The position numbers and the translations under genes are program-made. DNA of 60,000 bases, from positions 77,530,028-77,590,027 of the forward strand of contig NC_088295.1 in NCBI RefSeq assembly GCF_032854445.1. The letters run 5' to 3'. The stretch is from Liolophura sinensis. Taxonomy: Eukaryota; Mollusca; Polyplacophora; Chitonida; Chitonidae. The notes below the pieces were generated by a model, which saw only the letters and a program-made list of their open reading frames with translations, was not told where the DNA came from and ran no database searches. Of this stretch, positions 46,700 to 57,424 are shown piece after piece (the stretch's first letter is position 1; the number at the start of each line of letters is the position of its first letter).

Positions 46700-46990
46700 A
46701 TATTTAATCTGGTTTATTCGCATCTGCTAGAAATGTGGCTTTAAGCCAGTTTCAGGTCTTGAGCCAGTTTATCTGTGTTGTGTGAATGGTAACTGGATTA
46801 AATGCCCCAGGTAGGTGGATGTCAGGATGACATTGCAATTACTAAACTGGCTTAAATGTGACTGTGTGAATGGGCCAAATGCCTGAACTGGCATAAAAAC
46901 TGACTTGGCGCATGAATGCATGCATTTTCACAACTGGCTTCGATTTAAACCATTTCAGATTACACTCGGATTAAATTTTGGCTGCGTGGA
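46700..46990. repeat. Intronic segment with repeated AACTGG motifs in both orientations
   Basis: AAGCCAGTTT, GAGCCAGTTT, AACTGGCTTAAA, GAACTGGC and CAACTGGCTT recur, with GTGTGAATGG twice. It looks like an old inverted-repeat element but no clean ends are visible. Confidence 0.35.
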
Positions 46991-47027
46991 TAGGGTATAA
47001 CACAACTGCAAACAAATCCCAAATATC

Positions 47028-47122
47028 TATGACATTGATCTGCCTCTAACACTGCATTTTTTTCTTTAAATTTCATTAAAACTACACATTCATGTACTCT
47101 TTTGCCAATCAAAGGGTCTCTT
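47028..47122. repeat. Duplicated intron segment (copy 1)
   Basis: Shares ATCTGCCTCTAA, ACTGCATTTTTTTCTT, TTTCATTA, AACTACACAT and CAAAGGGTCTC in the same order with 48491-48590. It lies about 200 bases downstream of E16. Confidence 0.85.
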
Positions 47123-47329
47123 TTTACTTCATATATCAAGCAAGGAACCTGGATTGTAAAGTTTGCATACAATGGTTATTGGAATTCTTCGGGATCAATA
47201 AACATACAGAGAGAACTACTTAAGTATTACATGTATGCCTCAATTAAACTGTAATCAATGACATACATATACATGACAAGAAAGTGCAAGTTAAGATTTT
47301 TTCACAGTTTAATAGCTAAATAAACTTAC

Positions 47330-47461
47330 CTTCACACTTTGTCTTTCCATCACCTTCGTAGCCAGCTGCACAACCGCACTCATATGAGGCAATGGTATTT
47401 CTACACTCACTGTTTTCAGCTTTACAATCATTAAGTTTAGCATCTGCGCATTCGTCAACAT
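47330..47461 (-). CDS. E16: calcium-binding EGF module
   Basis: Starts [13 protein letters not shown], has [16 protein letters not shown] and ends KTKC. Donor G|GTAAGT. Its downstream intron holds copy 1 of the duplicated segment. Confidence 0.92.
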
Positions 47462-48092
47462 CTGCAACGATTACATTGCATTCTCCATTTAATAGTCTAT
47501 TCACTGACTACTGTAATGCGCATATACATCCGTGTATATGTAACATATAGAACACCCTGAGAATGCGAAATGGACAAACAACTAGTGGAAATGAAAGGTT
47601 ATGAAAGAAACATAGGTTTATCAGTCGACACATCACAGAAAAATATTATCCTGTCAAAAAAACGTCTTTACCACTTGTAATTGTCATGTGTGCCTCAATA
47701 TGCCTTCTTGTGAGTGAATGATATAAAAAATTTTACCAAAGCAACGTATACATTTTTGTGTTTTCAGTGTGTTGTTGTTCCCAGTAATATCATCAATGTC
47801 ATTTCCAAAAATTTCCGACCACTGACAGAAAACATGAATAAAACAGAGAGATTCTTCAGAGATATCAAATATGCCACTAACATGAAAATTTTCTTCTCAT
47901 TTTGCTTTGGCATAACTTATACATTTTCCTTAAACCATGAATTTTTTTTGGAGCCCCTTTTCATGTGACCTGAAATGTGTGTTCAGACAGAAAAGCTTTC
48001 CATGGAAATTGCCATTTCACATCTTTTTAGACCTCTTTACACTTTTGTTTCTGCCAACTCTATATATACCTATCTAAAACATGGCTCCTTAC

Positions 48093-48215
48093 CTTTACAT
48101 TCCTCATCGACCATAGCAAAGCCTTCCTTGCAATCACAGGTGTAAGAGCCCTCAATGTTCTCACAGTCCTCATTCTGTTCACAAGGTCTGGCATATTTCT
48201 CACACTCATTCACAT
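48093..48215 (-). CDS. E15: calcium-binding EGF module
   Basis: Starts DVNECEKYARPC, has CENIEGSYTCDCKEGF and ends DEEC. Donor G|GTAAGG. Confidence 0.92.
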
Positions 48216-48490
48216 CTACAATAAGAAACCAATGACTGAGTAAGCACCTATCCTTTAGCACAAACCAGATGAAATTTTAACAATGCTTCGTTTACCATGT
48301 TTTATATCAGTAAATGACAAAATCTTTCGCTCATGACTTTGTTGCACATTTTGCCTGATTCCTGGAGTTCAACTGATGTGATCCCTAACGTTCACCTGAA
48401 TGGTCTTGAGTGGTTTGTTTGGAAGGTAGGATGATCATATTCTACTAGAAAAAAAGATTCAACACAAAAAGTCTATGTACATGATATATC

Positions 48491-48590
48491 TACGACATTC
48501 ATCTGCCTCTAAAACTGCATTTTTTTCTTCTTTTTTAATTTCATTAGAACTACACATACATTTCTCCTTTGCCATTCAAAGGGTCTCTTA
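48491..48590. repeat. Duplicated intron segment (copy 2)
   Basis: Partner of 47028-47122, with a small insertion in the T-rich part. It lies about 100 bases downstream of E14, matching the position of copy 1 after E16. Confidence 0.85.
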
Positions 48591-48693
48591 AGTTTGTTTC
48601 AATGGTAACAAAATCTGTTTATGAAGGTATCCAGCACAAACAAACATTTTCTGATTTCTACTGGAGATAAGAATTTTGCAGCATAAACAGTAC

Positions 48694-48816
48694 CTTTACA
48701 AGTACGTCCATCTCCCTCATAGCCTTGCTTACAGGTACAGCTGTACCCACCGATACGATTTCCACAATCAGCATTCTTGTCACAGTTATGTTGGCCTTCC
48801 TTACACTCATCAACAT
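48694..48816 (-). CDS. E14: calcium-binding EGF module
   Basis: Starts DVDECKEGQHNC, has CGNRIGGYSCTCKQGY and ends GRTC. Donor G|GTACTG. Confidence 0.92.
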
Positions 48817-48973
48817 CTGTAATATATAGCATTGTTTTAGCAAAAATAAAAAGCAACCAACCAATGTTTTTCAAATTAATATTTGAACATCAAATGTGAA
48901 TAAAAAGTCAAAATACTTCAAAGGTTTGGAAAAAGAGAACTGCAAACATTTGCTTTTTCTTGTTAATATATAC

Positions 48974-49102
48974 CTTCACATTCACGACGACCAATGGCGA
49001 CAAAACCATCCAGACAGTTGCAGTTGAATCCACCTGGGGTATTTTCACATTTAGTTGACTTCTTGTCGCAATCATTTCGCCCTGATTCACATTCATTAAT
49101 GT
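48974..49102 (-). CDS. E13: calcium-binding EGF module
   Basis: Starts DINECESGRNDC, has CENTPGGFNCNCLDGF and ends RREC. Donor G|GTATAT. Confidence 0.92.
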
Positions 49103-49592
49103 CTACAAGAAAAGACAATAAGCAAATTACCTTCCACACCTCTTCATTATTTAAGATCATGCACGTGTTTAATATGCAAGTAATTGTATGTGTCTATAAT
49201 CTATCTACCATACCTGCATTTCAACATTTCACATTTTATACATCTGAAGTCATTTCATAATCACTGACAATGATTCTGCATGATTTGACTTATTTCATGT
49301 TTACTTTTGTGAGAGTAAAATATGGCCTTTTTTAAAACTGTCAGAATTTTTTCAGGCAAAAACACTTTAGTCCCTTCAGCTTTTTTAAAATTTAAAAAAA
49401 AAAATTCAAGGCAGGTGGAGGGGGAGTGGGGGGGAACTTTAATCAAATAGAATAATTCCTTAAGTGGAGTTCAAGGCTGGAGTGTAACTGTTGTGCCTTG
49501 ACTTCAATGTTTTGTGTTTGAAAGAAGACCTATCAAAATGGATCCCAGAGGACAGCTTCAACTATTTAAATGGAACCCAAAATACTACACAC

Positions 49593-49841
49593 CTTCACAA
49601 ATCTTATCATCGTTCATCTTGAAGCCCTCCTTGCAGACACACTTGAAGGATCCCTCTGTATTCTTGCACTCAGCATTCTCATCACAGTTGTCTACCCCTT
49701 TCAAACACTCGTTGTCATCAACACAAGTCTTTCCATTGCCGGAGAAGCCAGTTTTACATGTGCAGGTGAAACTACCATCTGTGTTCTTACACTTGGCATT
49801 TGGATCACAAGGGACCGGGTCTTCTGTGCATTCGTTGATAT
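49593..49841 (-). CDS. E12: two fused calcium-binding EGF modules
   Basis: First module: DINECTEDPVPC, CKNTDGSFTCTC and GKTC. Second: DDNECLKGVDNC, CKNTEGSFKCVC and KIC. Donor G|GTGTGT. This exon opens the long array after a 2.4-kb intron. Confidence 0.93.
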
Positions 49842-51527
49842 CTATCAACAGGAAAACAGATGCATGTGTGAGTACAGTTTCTTTACATATTACCCTAAAT
49901 AATGACAAAGTTGTCAGAATATCTCCAGTGTGCATGACACTGGCAAAGATTTGCCGGGTTGAAAAAGGCCAGCTTTGGAGAAAGCTCAGCTCCATTCACT
50001 AATTTCTATCTGCTTGTGTTTACACATCAATCACTCGATTTAACATTTGATTCACATACGCGGGAAACTAACATTCACCTGTCACTTAGGGGGAGTTAGC
50101 ATTTACGTGGGCTAAAATGGTGGACTAAACCAAGCTGTTCTCATTTAGGCCAGCAAAACTGTCGGATTAGAAAAAGCCATCATAAAGGGAGCTGGCTAAG
50201 CTTAGGTCACTTTTTTTGCTAGTGTAAATACAGGCTCAAGACAGCCTTGAGCCAGCAAATTTTTCTAATGTGACCGAGGCTAAAGAAGCCATACAAAAGA
50301 CTGCATCCTGATGCCTACGAGTATATTACATTTAAAAAGAGTGAGCCAGTGATCTCAAAAAAACATATTTATAACATAGCACACTTAAAGTCACATGGTT
50401 GACCAACATTTAGATTTTTAAACAATGTCTTAACAAAGTTTTAAAGTTCGTTCATAAACTAAATCACTCGTGTTGAAATAAAAAATATTCAATGAGTATG
50501 TAGCTTGTAGGAGCCCGGAAAATTCCTGCCGTTAGTCGAATTCAACACGAAGAGGGTGGGCCATTTTGCCTTATCAATATTCAACTGGAAGGGCCCGAAG
50601 GATAGGCATAGTTCCCAGTGATACCAACTTTCGATCAGTCGATGAATTTGGATAATTTCTAATATTGATACAGATGGATACACGCAGAGTAAAGCGGCTT
50701 AAACAGCACTGAGGAAAGATTACGAATAATCTTTTCATTAAACTATGAGTGAGAAACATGTGTCTGTTTGAAGTTTAACGGGGTATGGACATTTTCCCTC
50801 GCGGACATATCTATATGTATATATGATCAGTGGGAAAAATAAATAGGATCTTCTAAGTGAGGTGTCTTGTAATTAATAGCCCAAGGAGTTCAAATAAGCA
50901 ATTTTTTTTTTTACATATTCACAAAATTCAGGCATTGGTCTTCAAGGATTTTCAAAGATTTTAAGGCCTCTGTAGCCTATCAGGGGGTCAAAAGTCATTT
51001 TTTTATTTTTATATATTCACAAAATTCAGATAGTTGTCTGCATGTGGTGAAGATATTATGTTGATAATCAAAGTGGAACATCCCATAATAATGCTGGATG
51101 TCATCATATGAAAGGAAGATACTTCTGTGTATGGTATATAAAACTATTCAATGAAATTGTAAATTGAAGAAAAAAGTAAAACAGTATTCTGATAAAAGCT
51201 TAATGAATAGACCTGGTAGACAGACAGTGGAGGAAACACTAAGAGCAGCGGGCCACTGCATCAGACCGTAACACATGAACTATGTACTGTATTGTATTTC
51301 ACTGAGAAATTGAGTAACAGTACTTGTTCTCAGCCTGTTGTTCCAAACTTTTTTTGCCAAAACTTTCCGGTTTGTAAATGCTTTAATGATTAAGATCCAC
51401 TCTTGACTATGGATAATGGAGGACGGACCACAGAAGATTCTATTCATACATAGGGAGAGGAAAATTTTCGGGAGGGGAAATGTCCAGACGTGAAAATCTC
51501 CAGGGGGAAAATGTCCTACATTCAAGT

Positions 51528-51761
51528 TTAACACCCCCTGCCCACAACAACATTACACAATAGTTTTGCAATATCTTTGTGCTTTGTGAGACCCTTTTCT
51601 TTCTTGTACTCTGTACTCTCTGTACTCTTCCGTTCAAACTGACTACCAATTACAACTCTAGACTTGCTTGTAAACCTGTGAAGCTCTTTTTTACGCCTCT
51701 TTTTGGCCGATCCTGTCATGAGCAAGTCGCAAGTCCTTGTTTTACCCACGTGATCAGCCAT
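51528..51761 (-). pseudogene. Possible TE-derived open frame nested in the 2.4-kb intron
   Basis: A 77-codon frame starts at AAACATGG (good context) as MADHVGKTRTC, is Lys/Arg/Ser-rich, and contains SRVVIGSQFER followed by an Ile-Ala-Lys-Leu-Leu helix-like end. From memory, R-V-x-I-G-x-x-F-x-R modules occur in uncharacterised, often transposon-associated proteins of aquatic invertebrates. No EGF-type exon features or second exon were identified. It may be a relic or a chance frame. Confidence 0.35.
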
Positions 51762-52238
51762 GTTTGTTTACATATGAAGTTTACAGAGCACTGTGCGTGT
51801 GTCCATTTCCACTGAACTGACAGCGCCTCATTTAAATATTCTGGCAGAGTTTTCAGTTTTTTGTTTATTTTTGAACATTCACTTAACATACAATACTGGG
51901 CATGGGATTAACGAAAAGCTTGTGACTTTCACTTCTTGAGAAAAATCCATGATACTCATGCCATTCTGTAATAACGCAAAAATACCTGATATTTAGGCGA
52001 CCATGTCACTTTAAAGCAACATTTGCATAAAGATAGTTTGCACCCTAGAATACACAGATATTTGTTACTTAGGTCAAAACTTTTTGGTAAACATACAAGA
52101 CAGATTTCACTATTATCCAGTCCTCCTAATGTCCTCTTATAAACAGACACATCCTTCCGAAAATCAACTTTGGTAAAGATGGTCTACTGCCTTGCATTAC
52201 AGGCTGTGTGAGAAACCTTCAATCATATTGCTACCTAC

Positions 52239-52413
52239 CATTACAGTGAATGCCATCCCCATCGAATCCTTCCTTACAGAAACAGCCATTGACAAAGTCC
52301 TGTATGGCACAGACAGCGTTAGCATCACATTTTAGTGGCTTACAGTCCATCTTCCCATTCCTCTTACACTCACACTTCTCACTACAGCCATCCTTTACAA
52401 CACTTTCTCCAAT
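52239..52413 (-). CDS. E11: end of TIL region plus a fused EGF module
   Basis: Begins in phase 0 with IGESVVKDGCSEKCECKRNG, the C-x-C strand that follows TIL domains in VWF and mucins. It then carries a complete EGF: DCKPLKCDANAVC, NGCFCKEGF and GIHC. No calcium signature. Ends in phase 1 (G|GTAGGT), restoring the phase of the array. Confidence 0.88.
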
Positions 52414-52585
52414 CTGAAAGGAGAAACAAAGAAGAAAATAGATGAACAATCTTGTATAAAGGAATCTGCTTTTAATTACAGAATGCAAATAGAAAACAAA
52501 AAAAAGTTGTAATAAGACTGTCAATAAGTAGTCGGAAGATTATCTCCACATTTACTATGGATGAACTGCGCAAAACCCAGCTTAC

Positions 52586-52785
52586 ACTGTAGTACTTGTT
52601 ATCCATGACACAGCCACAGTCCTTCTTCTTGACACACTTGTCATTATCCAGCACAAAGCCTTCAGCACAGAAGCAGCCTTGTACACATTGTAGTGTACAG
52701 AATTGTTTGTCAAGTGGAGAGGAGCAGGTCTCTGGGCAAGCTGAACCACAACTCTTGTACACCATATTCTCACCACATTTCTCAA
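52586..52785 (-). CDS. E10: TIL (trypsin inhibitor-like) domain
   Basis: Starts V-E-K-C-G-E-N-M-V-Y-K-S-C-G-S-A-C, then PETCSSP, QCVQGCFCAEGFVLDN and KKDCGC. This is the cysteine-rich TIL fold that follows C8 in VWF-type D assemblies. Phase 1 start, phase 0 end (ACAGT|GTAAGC). Confidence 0.92.
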
Positions 52786-52894
52786 CTGCACGAGAACAAA
52801 AAATATTTCAGTACAAAAGTTTTTGATGAAAATTTATATACACTCCCAGGGTATTAAAAAGAAAACTTAAGATATGAAATGCATTTATTTTTTT

Positions 52895-53050
52895 GATTGC
52901 TGTTTCATGCTGTAGTAAAGAAAATTTAACTTTAATATACAACAGGGACCAGCATTATGGTGGGAGATAACTAGATGAAGTCCGGGGGAATCCCATGGCC
53001 ATTCGTACCTTGCTGGCAGACCTTCCTACATATGGACCGAGAGGAAGATG
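52895..53050 (-). mobile_element. SINE family 1, partial
   Basis: Reads GACCAGCATTATGGTGGGAG, GTCCGGGGGAATCCCATGGC and TTGCTGGCAGACCTTCCTAC, followed by TATGGACCGAGAGGAAG. The tail is decayed. Confidence 0.8.
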
Positions 53051-53416
53051 TAGTGCATTTATGCATAAACAGTATATATTTAAATTATAGTAAGATCAGC
53101 TGCACTTGAGAATATAAATTTATTACAGAAACAACCTGACCGCCATAACGTGTGGGAACAAATTCTGGATCAAGGTATTAAACACAAATCAAGTATTAAG
53201 ACACAATAATACAACCTAGATGACATGTAGCCTCATCAAATCAATACCAAAACCAGAAACTCAATCAAAACTTTAGTACATGGACATAGGAATTTTGTAA
53301 AAGCGAAGAGAAGTACCTTTGTTCTTAGGGAACCAGCATGATGGCTCTTAGAAAAGCAGTCTGTTAAGAAACCCCTAAAAAGGCAATCCATAACATCAGC
53401 ACACATTTTTCCTTAC

Positions 53417-53615
53417 CGCATCCGTTTTCCATTCTCCAGCGACTGATGTCTATATTGATCCCGGCACCCTCCAGGCAGTCGGTGGTCAGGCCTTGAGCCA
53501 ACTCACAAAGTGTTGCCTCAACTTCAGGTAAGGTGGCACAAGTGTCAAATGAACATGATTCCAGGTAATCTGCTATAATATCTACACCTGTTGACTTCAT
53601 TAATGTAATGCACTC
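53417..53615 (-). CDS. E9: C8 domain, second part
   Basis: Starts in phase 0 with ECITLMKSTGVDIIADYLES, then CSFDTCATLPE, ATLCELA, TTDCLEGAG and MENGC. The spaced cysteines and DTC motif are those of the C8 domain between vWD and TIL. Ends in phase 1 (G|GTAAGG). Confidence 0.9.
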
Positions 53616-53712
53616 CTGCAATTAATACAGAACAAACACAGTGTATTTAAATATCAAAACTAACATAATAACCATATTCACACCTGTAACTTCGACAGGC
53701 ACCCTGCGCTCA

Positions 53713-53862
53713 GTTGTTCAAAAGTAGCTAGACGGTACAAACATTAGCAGTTAGGCCTGATATTAACTTTGGTCTGGACTAAAGTGCCATTAGTTTTGTA
53801 TTAGGCCAAGATTGGTATTAAGGTTTAAACCTAGCCCTAACTGTTAATACCATTTGAACAAC
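53713..53862. mobile_element. Short inverted-repeat element (MITE-like)
   Basis: GTTGTTCAAA at the left pairs with TTTGAACAAC at the right; CAGTTAGG and CCTAACTG pair further in. About 150 bases, no coding capacity. Confidence 0.6.
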
Positions 53863-54253
53863 CCCGCCCTGCAACTAAAATACAGAAAACCCCCCTTCAC
53901 CACTTCATGTACAACATAAACCAAAGAGTTCAGTTCTCAACAAACTCAGGAGTACACTGGACTACACAGCACCCTCTGGTCTGCAAAACTTGGCAAATAA
54001 CTAACTCCTAAACAAACTTCAAAGCAACTTTCTAAGATGAATAGCATTTTTAAAATCCTCTCAGTTTAGTGACTTAAGTCTGGATGAGATTTTAGTAAAA
54101 ATGCACAAAGTAAACTGAAATTTACAACAGGACTCCAAAACAGAGACATTTGGTAGCAACAATATTCACATATGAGAGAAGAAACAGTCCCACAATACAT
54201 TTGCAGAAGACATAACAATAACCCTAAAAACTCTTCCCAAACCTTAAACTTAC

Positions 54254-54439
54254 CTGGAATTTCTCATATTTGTTGACTAATTGAACATTGATCATGTCCT
54301 GGCAGAGTCCCTCTGCCTCAGTCTGGTCTATGTCTGTGGTGCAAGGATCTTCCAGAGCGATGTCACAAAGCTTCTCACACTCAGCATTCTCTGGCTCTTC
54401 CACCATCCAGGATGTGGTCAGTGTGTTCATATTCTGGGT
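54254..54439 (-). CDS. E8: vWD-C8 linker and first part of C8
   Basis: Starts TQNMNTLTTSWMVEEPENAE, then CEKLCDIALEDPC and AEGLCQDM, ending KYEKFQ. The N-x(6)-S-W pattern is typical of the vWD-C8 junction. Phase 0 at both ends. Its first 9 bases belong to the minisatellite that continues into the upstream intron. Confidence 0.88.
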
Positions 54440-54760
54440 CTGGCAAGATAAAAAATACCTAATACAGCAGAACATTCTGGGTCTGACAAATACACAAACA
54501 CACAGATACCATATACTGCAGAACATTCTGGGTCTGACAAATACACAAATACCACACACAGCAGCACATTCTGGGTCTGACAAATACACAAATACCACAC
54601 ACAGCAGCACATTCTAGGAGTCACAAATACCACACAAAGCAGTACATTCTGGGTCTGACAAATACACAAATACCGCACACAGCAGTACATTTTGGGTCTG
54701 ACAAATACACAAATACCACACAGCAGCAGCATATTCTGGGGCTGACAAATATTTAAACAC
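54431..54760 (-). repeat. Minisatellite (about 43 bp) that includes the E8 3' splice site
   Basis: ATTCTGGGTCTG-type starts lie at 54431 (exon edge), 54474, 54525, 54568, 54611, 54646, 54689 and 54733, spaced 35-51 bases. On the minus strand most units read TTTGTCAG|ACCCAGAAT, the same acceptor and exon start as E8. The 54611 and 54733 units have changed acceptor bases. Confidence 0.93.
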
Positions 54761-54883
54761 AGGAGAGACATTTTCAAAGTGGTTGATCAATTATTATTTT
54801 AATATCGTATAACATACAAAGGTCATTTCGGAAGTGAATTCATTCTTGACTTACAATCATGTAGTTATTGTGAAACCACTTAC

Positions 54884-55057
54884 AGATTTGCCTGGAGCAT
54901 CACAGAGGGGCCCAGAGACAAGGTCATCATCCAGTTTACCATTGTAGTTACCGCAGATACCACACACTTTCTCCTGGTGCTTCTCTTGAACCTTTATTTT
55001 CACCATAGACCCTCTTGCAAATAACACTTTGAGTCCGTGTTCCTTGGAGATGAGTCG
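54884..55057 (-). CDS. E7: vWD domain, C-terminal part
   Basis: Starts RLISKEHGLKVLF, then SMVKIKVQ and VCGICGNYNGKLDDDL, ending GPLCDAPGKS. CGICGNYNG with the following acidic run is the hallmark of vWD; C-x-x-C motifs of this kind take part in VWF and mucin disulfide assembly. Phase 0 at both ends. Confidence 0.95.
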
Positions 55058-55169
55058 CTGAAAAAACATCCATGTTCCTTAATTAAACAAAACAAGACTG
55101 GGCTCAATAGAATTTTTATTCAATATAAGCATACATCATTACTGAATCCCAGAATATGCATTATCTTAC

Positions 55170-55277
55170 CACATATTTTCCAGATCTGAAGACCTGAACC
55201 CCATTAGCTACAACAGCTGGTAGTCCAATAACAACGCCATTTAGGATAACCTTTTCTTCCTGCAGGAATCCAACTGT
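55170..55277 (-). CDS. E6: vWD domain, middle strands
   Basis: Reads TVGFLQEEKVILNGVVIGLP and VQVFRSGKYV: the alternating beta strands with V-x-L-N-G of vWD. 108 bases, phase 0 at both ends, found between E7 and E5 from splice sites. Confidence 0.9.
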
Positions 55278-55569
55278 CTGTAAACATTCAATAATAAAGC
55301 ACATTAGACATGTTCAATCAAACAATAATATATGTACATTCCTTGGCAAAACTCAAATATGTTTTGTGCATACACTTATATCATGGTAGTGAAATGTACA
55401 TGTAAGTCGAGGTGTATAAAGTACATGTGAGCCTTCGCTGACTTAAGCAGTTGAAGTTGTGACTCGCTGCGACTACAAGGACTTTGACCAACAAGGTAGC
55501 ATGTTTCAGTCAAGATCTTGGTTTGGTGGTCTTTCAGGATGTTTTTCATGTATTACCTCACTCATAAAA

Positions 55570-55630
55570 TATGATCGTCATATAAATGAAAATTTTTGAG
55601 TACTGCACTGAACACTAATTAAACAAGTAA
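55570..55630 (+). mobile_element. SINE family 1, 3' tail fragment
   Basis: ATGAAAATTTTTGAGTACTG then ACACTAATTAAACAAGTAAT resembles the family tail. Weak. Confidence 0.45.
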
Positions 55631-55759
55631 TTAGATACAAAATACATGTTAACTGCCATTACCCAAAGTATTGCTCATTTGTGTTCCTAAGGGCTTAACA
55701 TAACATAACCATAACCCTTCATTATTAAGGTGAATATAAAAACACAAAAACAGAGATAC

Positions 55760-55989
55760 CTGATCTCCAATTGTAACAAAAAGTTCTCTGATCACAGCAA
55801 CTCCGCGTTCCTTCATGGCATCATTCTTGTGGTAAAATCTGGCCTGAACTTCAAATGCTGGTTTCCCCAGTTTTGCCAAGTTAGAGCAGGAATCTCTAAC
55901 CAAGGTGTAGAGACAGCCAGAGGCAAAGTCAATCCTCTTTCTATCAAACGTCACAACATGGGGGCCAGCCACAGAACAGGTCCCAGATA
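55760..55989 (-). CDS. E5: vWD domain, N-terminal part
   Basis: Starts V-S-G-T-C-S-V-A-G-P-H-V-V-T-F-D-R-K, then FASGCLYTLVRDSC and FEVQARF, ending TIGDQ. The usual G-D-P-H is A-G-P-H and T-F-D-G is T-F-D-R, so one calcium ligand may be lost. Phase 1 start, phase 0 end. Confidence 0.93.
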
Positions 55990-56380
55990 CTGCAACCAGA
56001 GAGACGCAACCATAGAATAACACCGGACAAATCAAGAAAAGGTAGAATTATGTTTGTTATCAGCAAAAAATATCATTTCCCCTTCAGTCTGAAAGTGACT
56101 TGGTACATTCCAGTACAGAATGGTGACTAACAGATAATTAGAGTGTCCAAAAAATGAGAAGAATTATGATAATAGTCCACGAAAATTAAAATCTACATGC
56201 AATTACATAAACACTGTCCAAATATTATGGACATGTCTGTAGAAGCTAGTTGAGAAAGCTAAACTGTAAGCTGCAATCAATAAATGCTTTTAAGAAGAGC
56301 TAAAACAAAAAGTGAAACCATGTGGAATTCTGCACAGCCTTGAGTATAGAACATTAAGATGAAAGGATTTAAATTTATCA

Positions 56381-56527
<147 letters not shown>

Positions 56528-56622
56528 CTAATAAGTGTCACTTATTTCTAATTAATAACCTGGTTCTAAATCACTACGCTTTAGTAGTTTAGTGATGTTT
56601 TGTTCTAAAGTGTGCTAAGATT

Positions 56623-56659
56623 TTACGCTTGGCTGTCCGTTCAATGCACTTGTCAATGT
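56623..56659 (-). pseudogene. Decayed partial copy of EGF exon E4
   Basis: After an intact TTTCAG acceptor it reads D-I-D-K-C-I-E-R-T-A-K-R-K, against [14 protein letters not shown] in E4. The second cysteine is lost and the similarity ends after about 37 bases; no donor is seen. Taken as a relic of tandem exon duplication. Confidence 0.75.
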
Positions 56660-57304
56660 CTGAAATAAAACAGTTTGATGAGAACAATCTAATGTTAGTG
56701 CAGTAGGCACAGAACAGTCACTGTAATAAATATATAATAATAATTGTATCTTTATTTATCGAGGTAACTTAGGATGTAATCTTAAGGAAACTCTTCAGAT
56801 ATACTTTAGCGTCATATCAAAATATATAGCAAATATAATACAACACTAATTATGTCATATATAACATTGAAAGGTAAACATACACATAAAAAGGAAGGAC
56901 TAAGTGCTAATATGAGTGCCAGCCAACAATGGCCTCAAGTGGTAGGTCAAACAGGGTAGTGGAAGATGGCCCAAGAGGTACGGGAACCGATTCCACAAAG
57001 ACATCTCTGACTTAAGTCAAAATTCAAAATACTATCTTAAAGCTTATTTTTCGGTTTTATAATGAAATATTTTGTTCACCTCATCAGTGTTATTTTCAGC
57101 CAAATGTATCCAAATTTCGACTATCAGTACCAATAACTGAGCGATATGAAAAGACTTAAAATGGCTTTGTTGAATCGGCCCTGGATGTCTAACGAAGGAG
57201 AGATTCACGCTTTGTAACAAGAAGCTACATAAAGGAGACAATACTCTGCTATTTATACTGATACAGAAACTTGAACAGAAAAAAGGCAGGAGTTATATTC
57301 TTAC

Positions 57305-57424
57305 CGATGCAGTTTCCTGATTCGTCTTGCTTGTATCCTTCATTACATGTGCAGCTGTAGCCACCTGGTTCATTCTTACAGACAGAGTTGTCAGGACACA
57401 GACCCAAGGCACACTCGTCATCAT
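57305..57424 (-). CDS. E3: calcium-binding EGF module
   Basis: Starts DDDECALGLC, has CKNEPGGYSCTCNEGY and ends GNC. Donor G|GTAAGA, acceptor TTCCAG. Confidence 0.92.

Noticed and set aside
49514-50002. 162-codon open frame on the plus strand
   Set aside because: It is antisense to E12, whose two EGF modules, splice sites and phase are clear; the plus frame is a shadow.
50080-50290. Possible MITE with GAGCCAGCAAA and TTTGCTGG-type motifs
   Set aside because: Motifs recur but no clean inverted ends could be drawn by eye.
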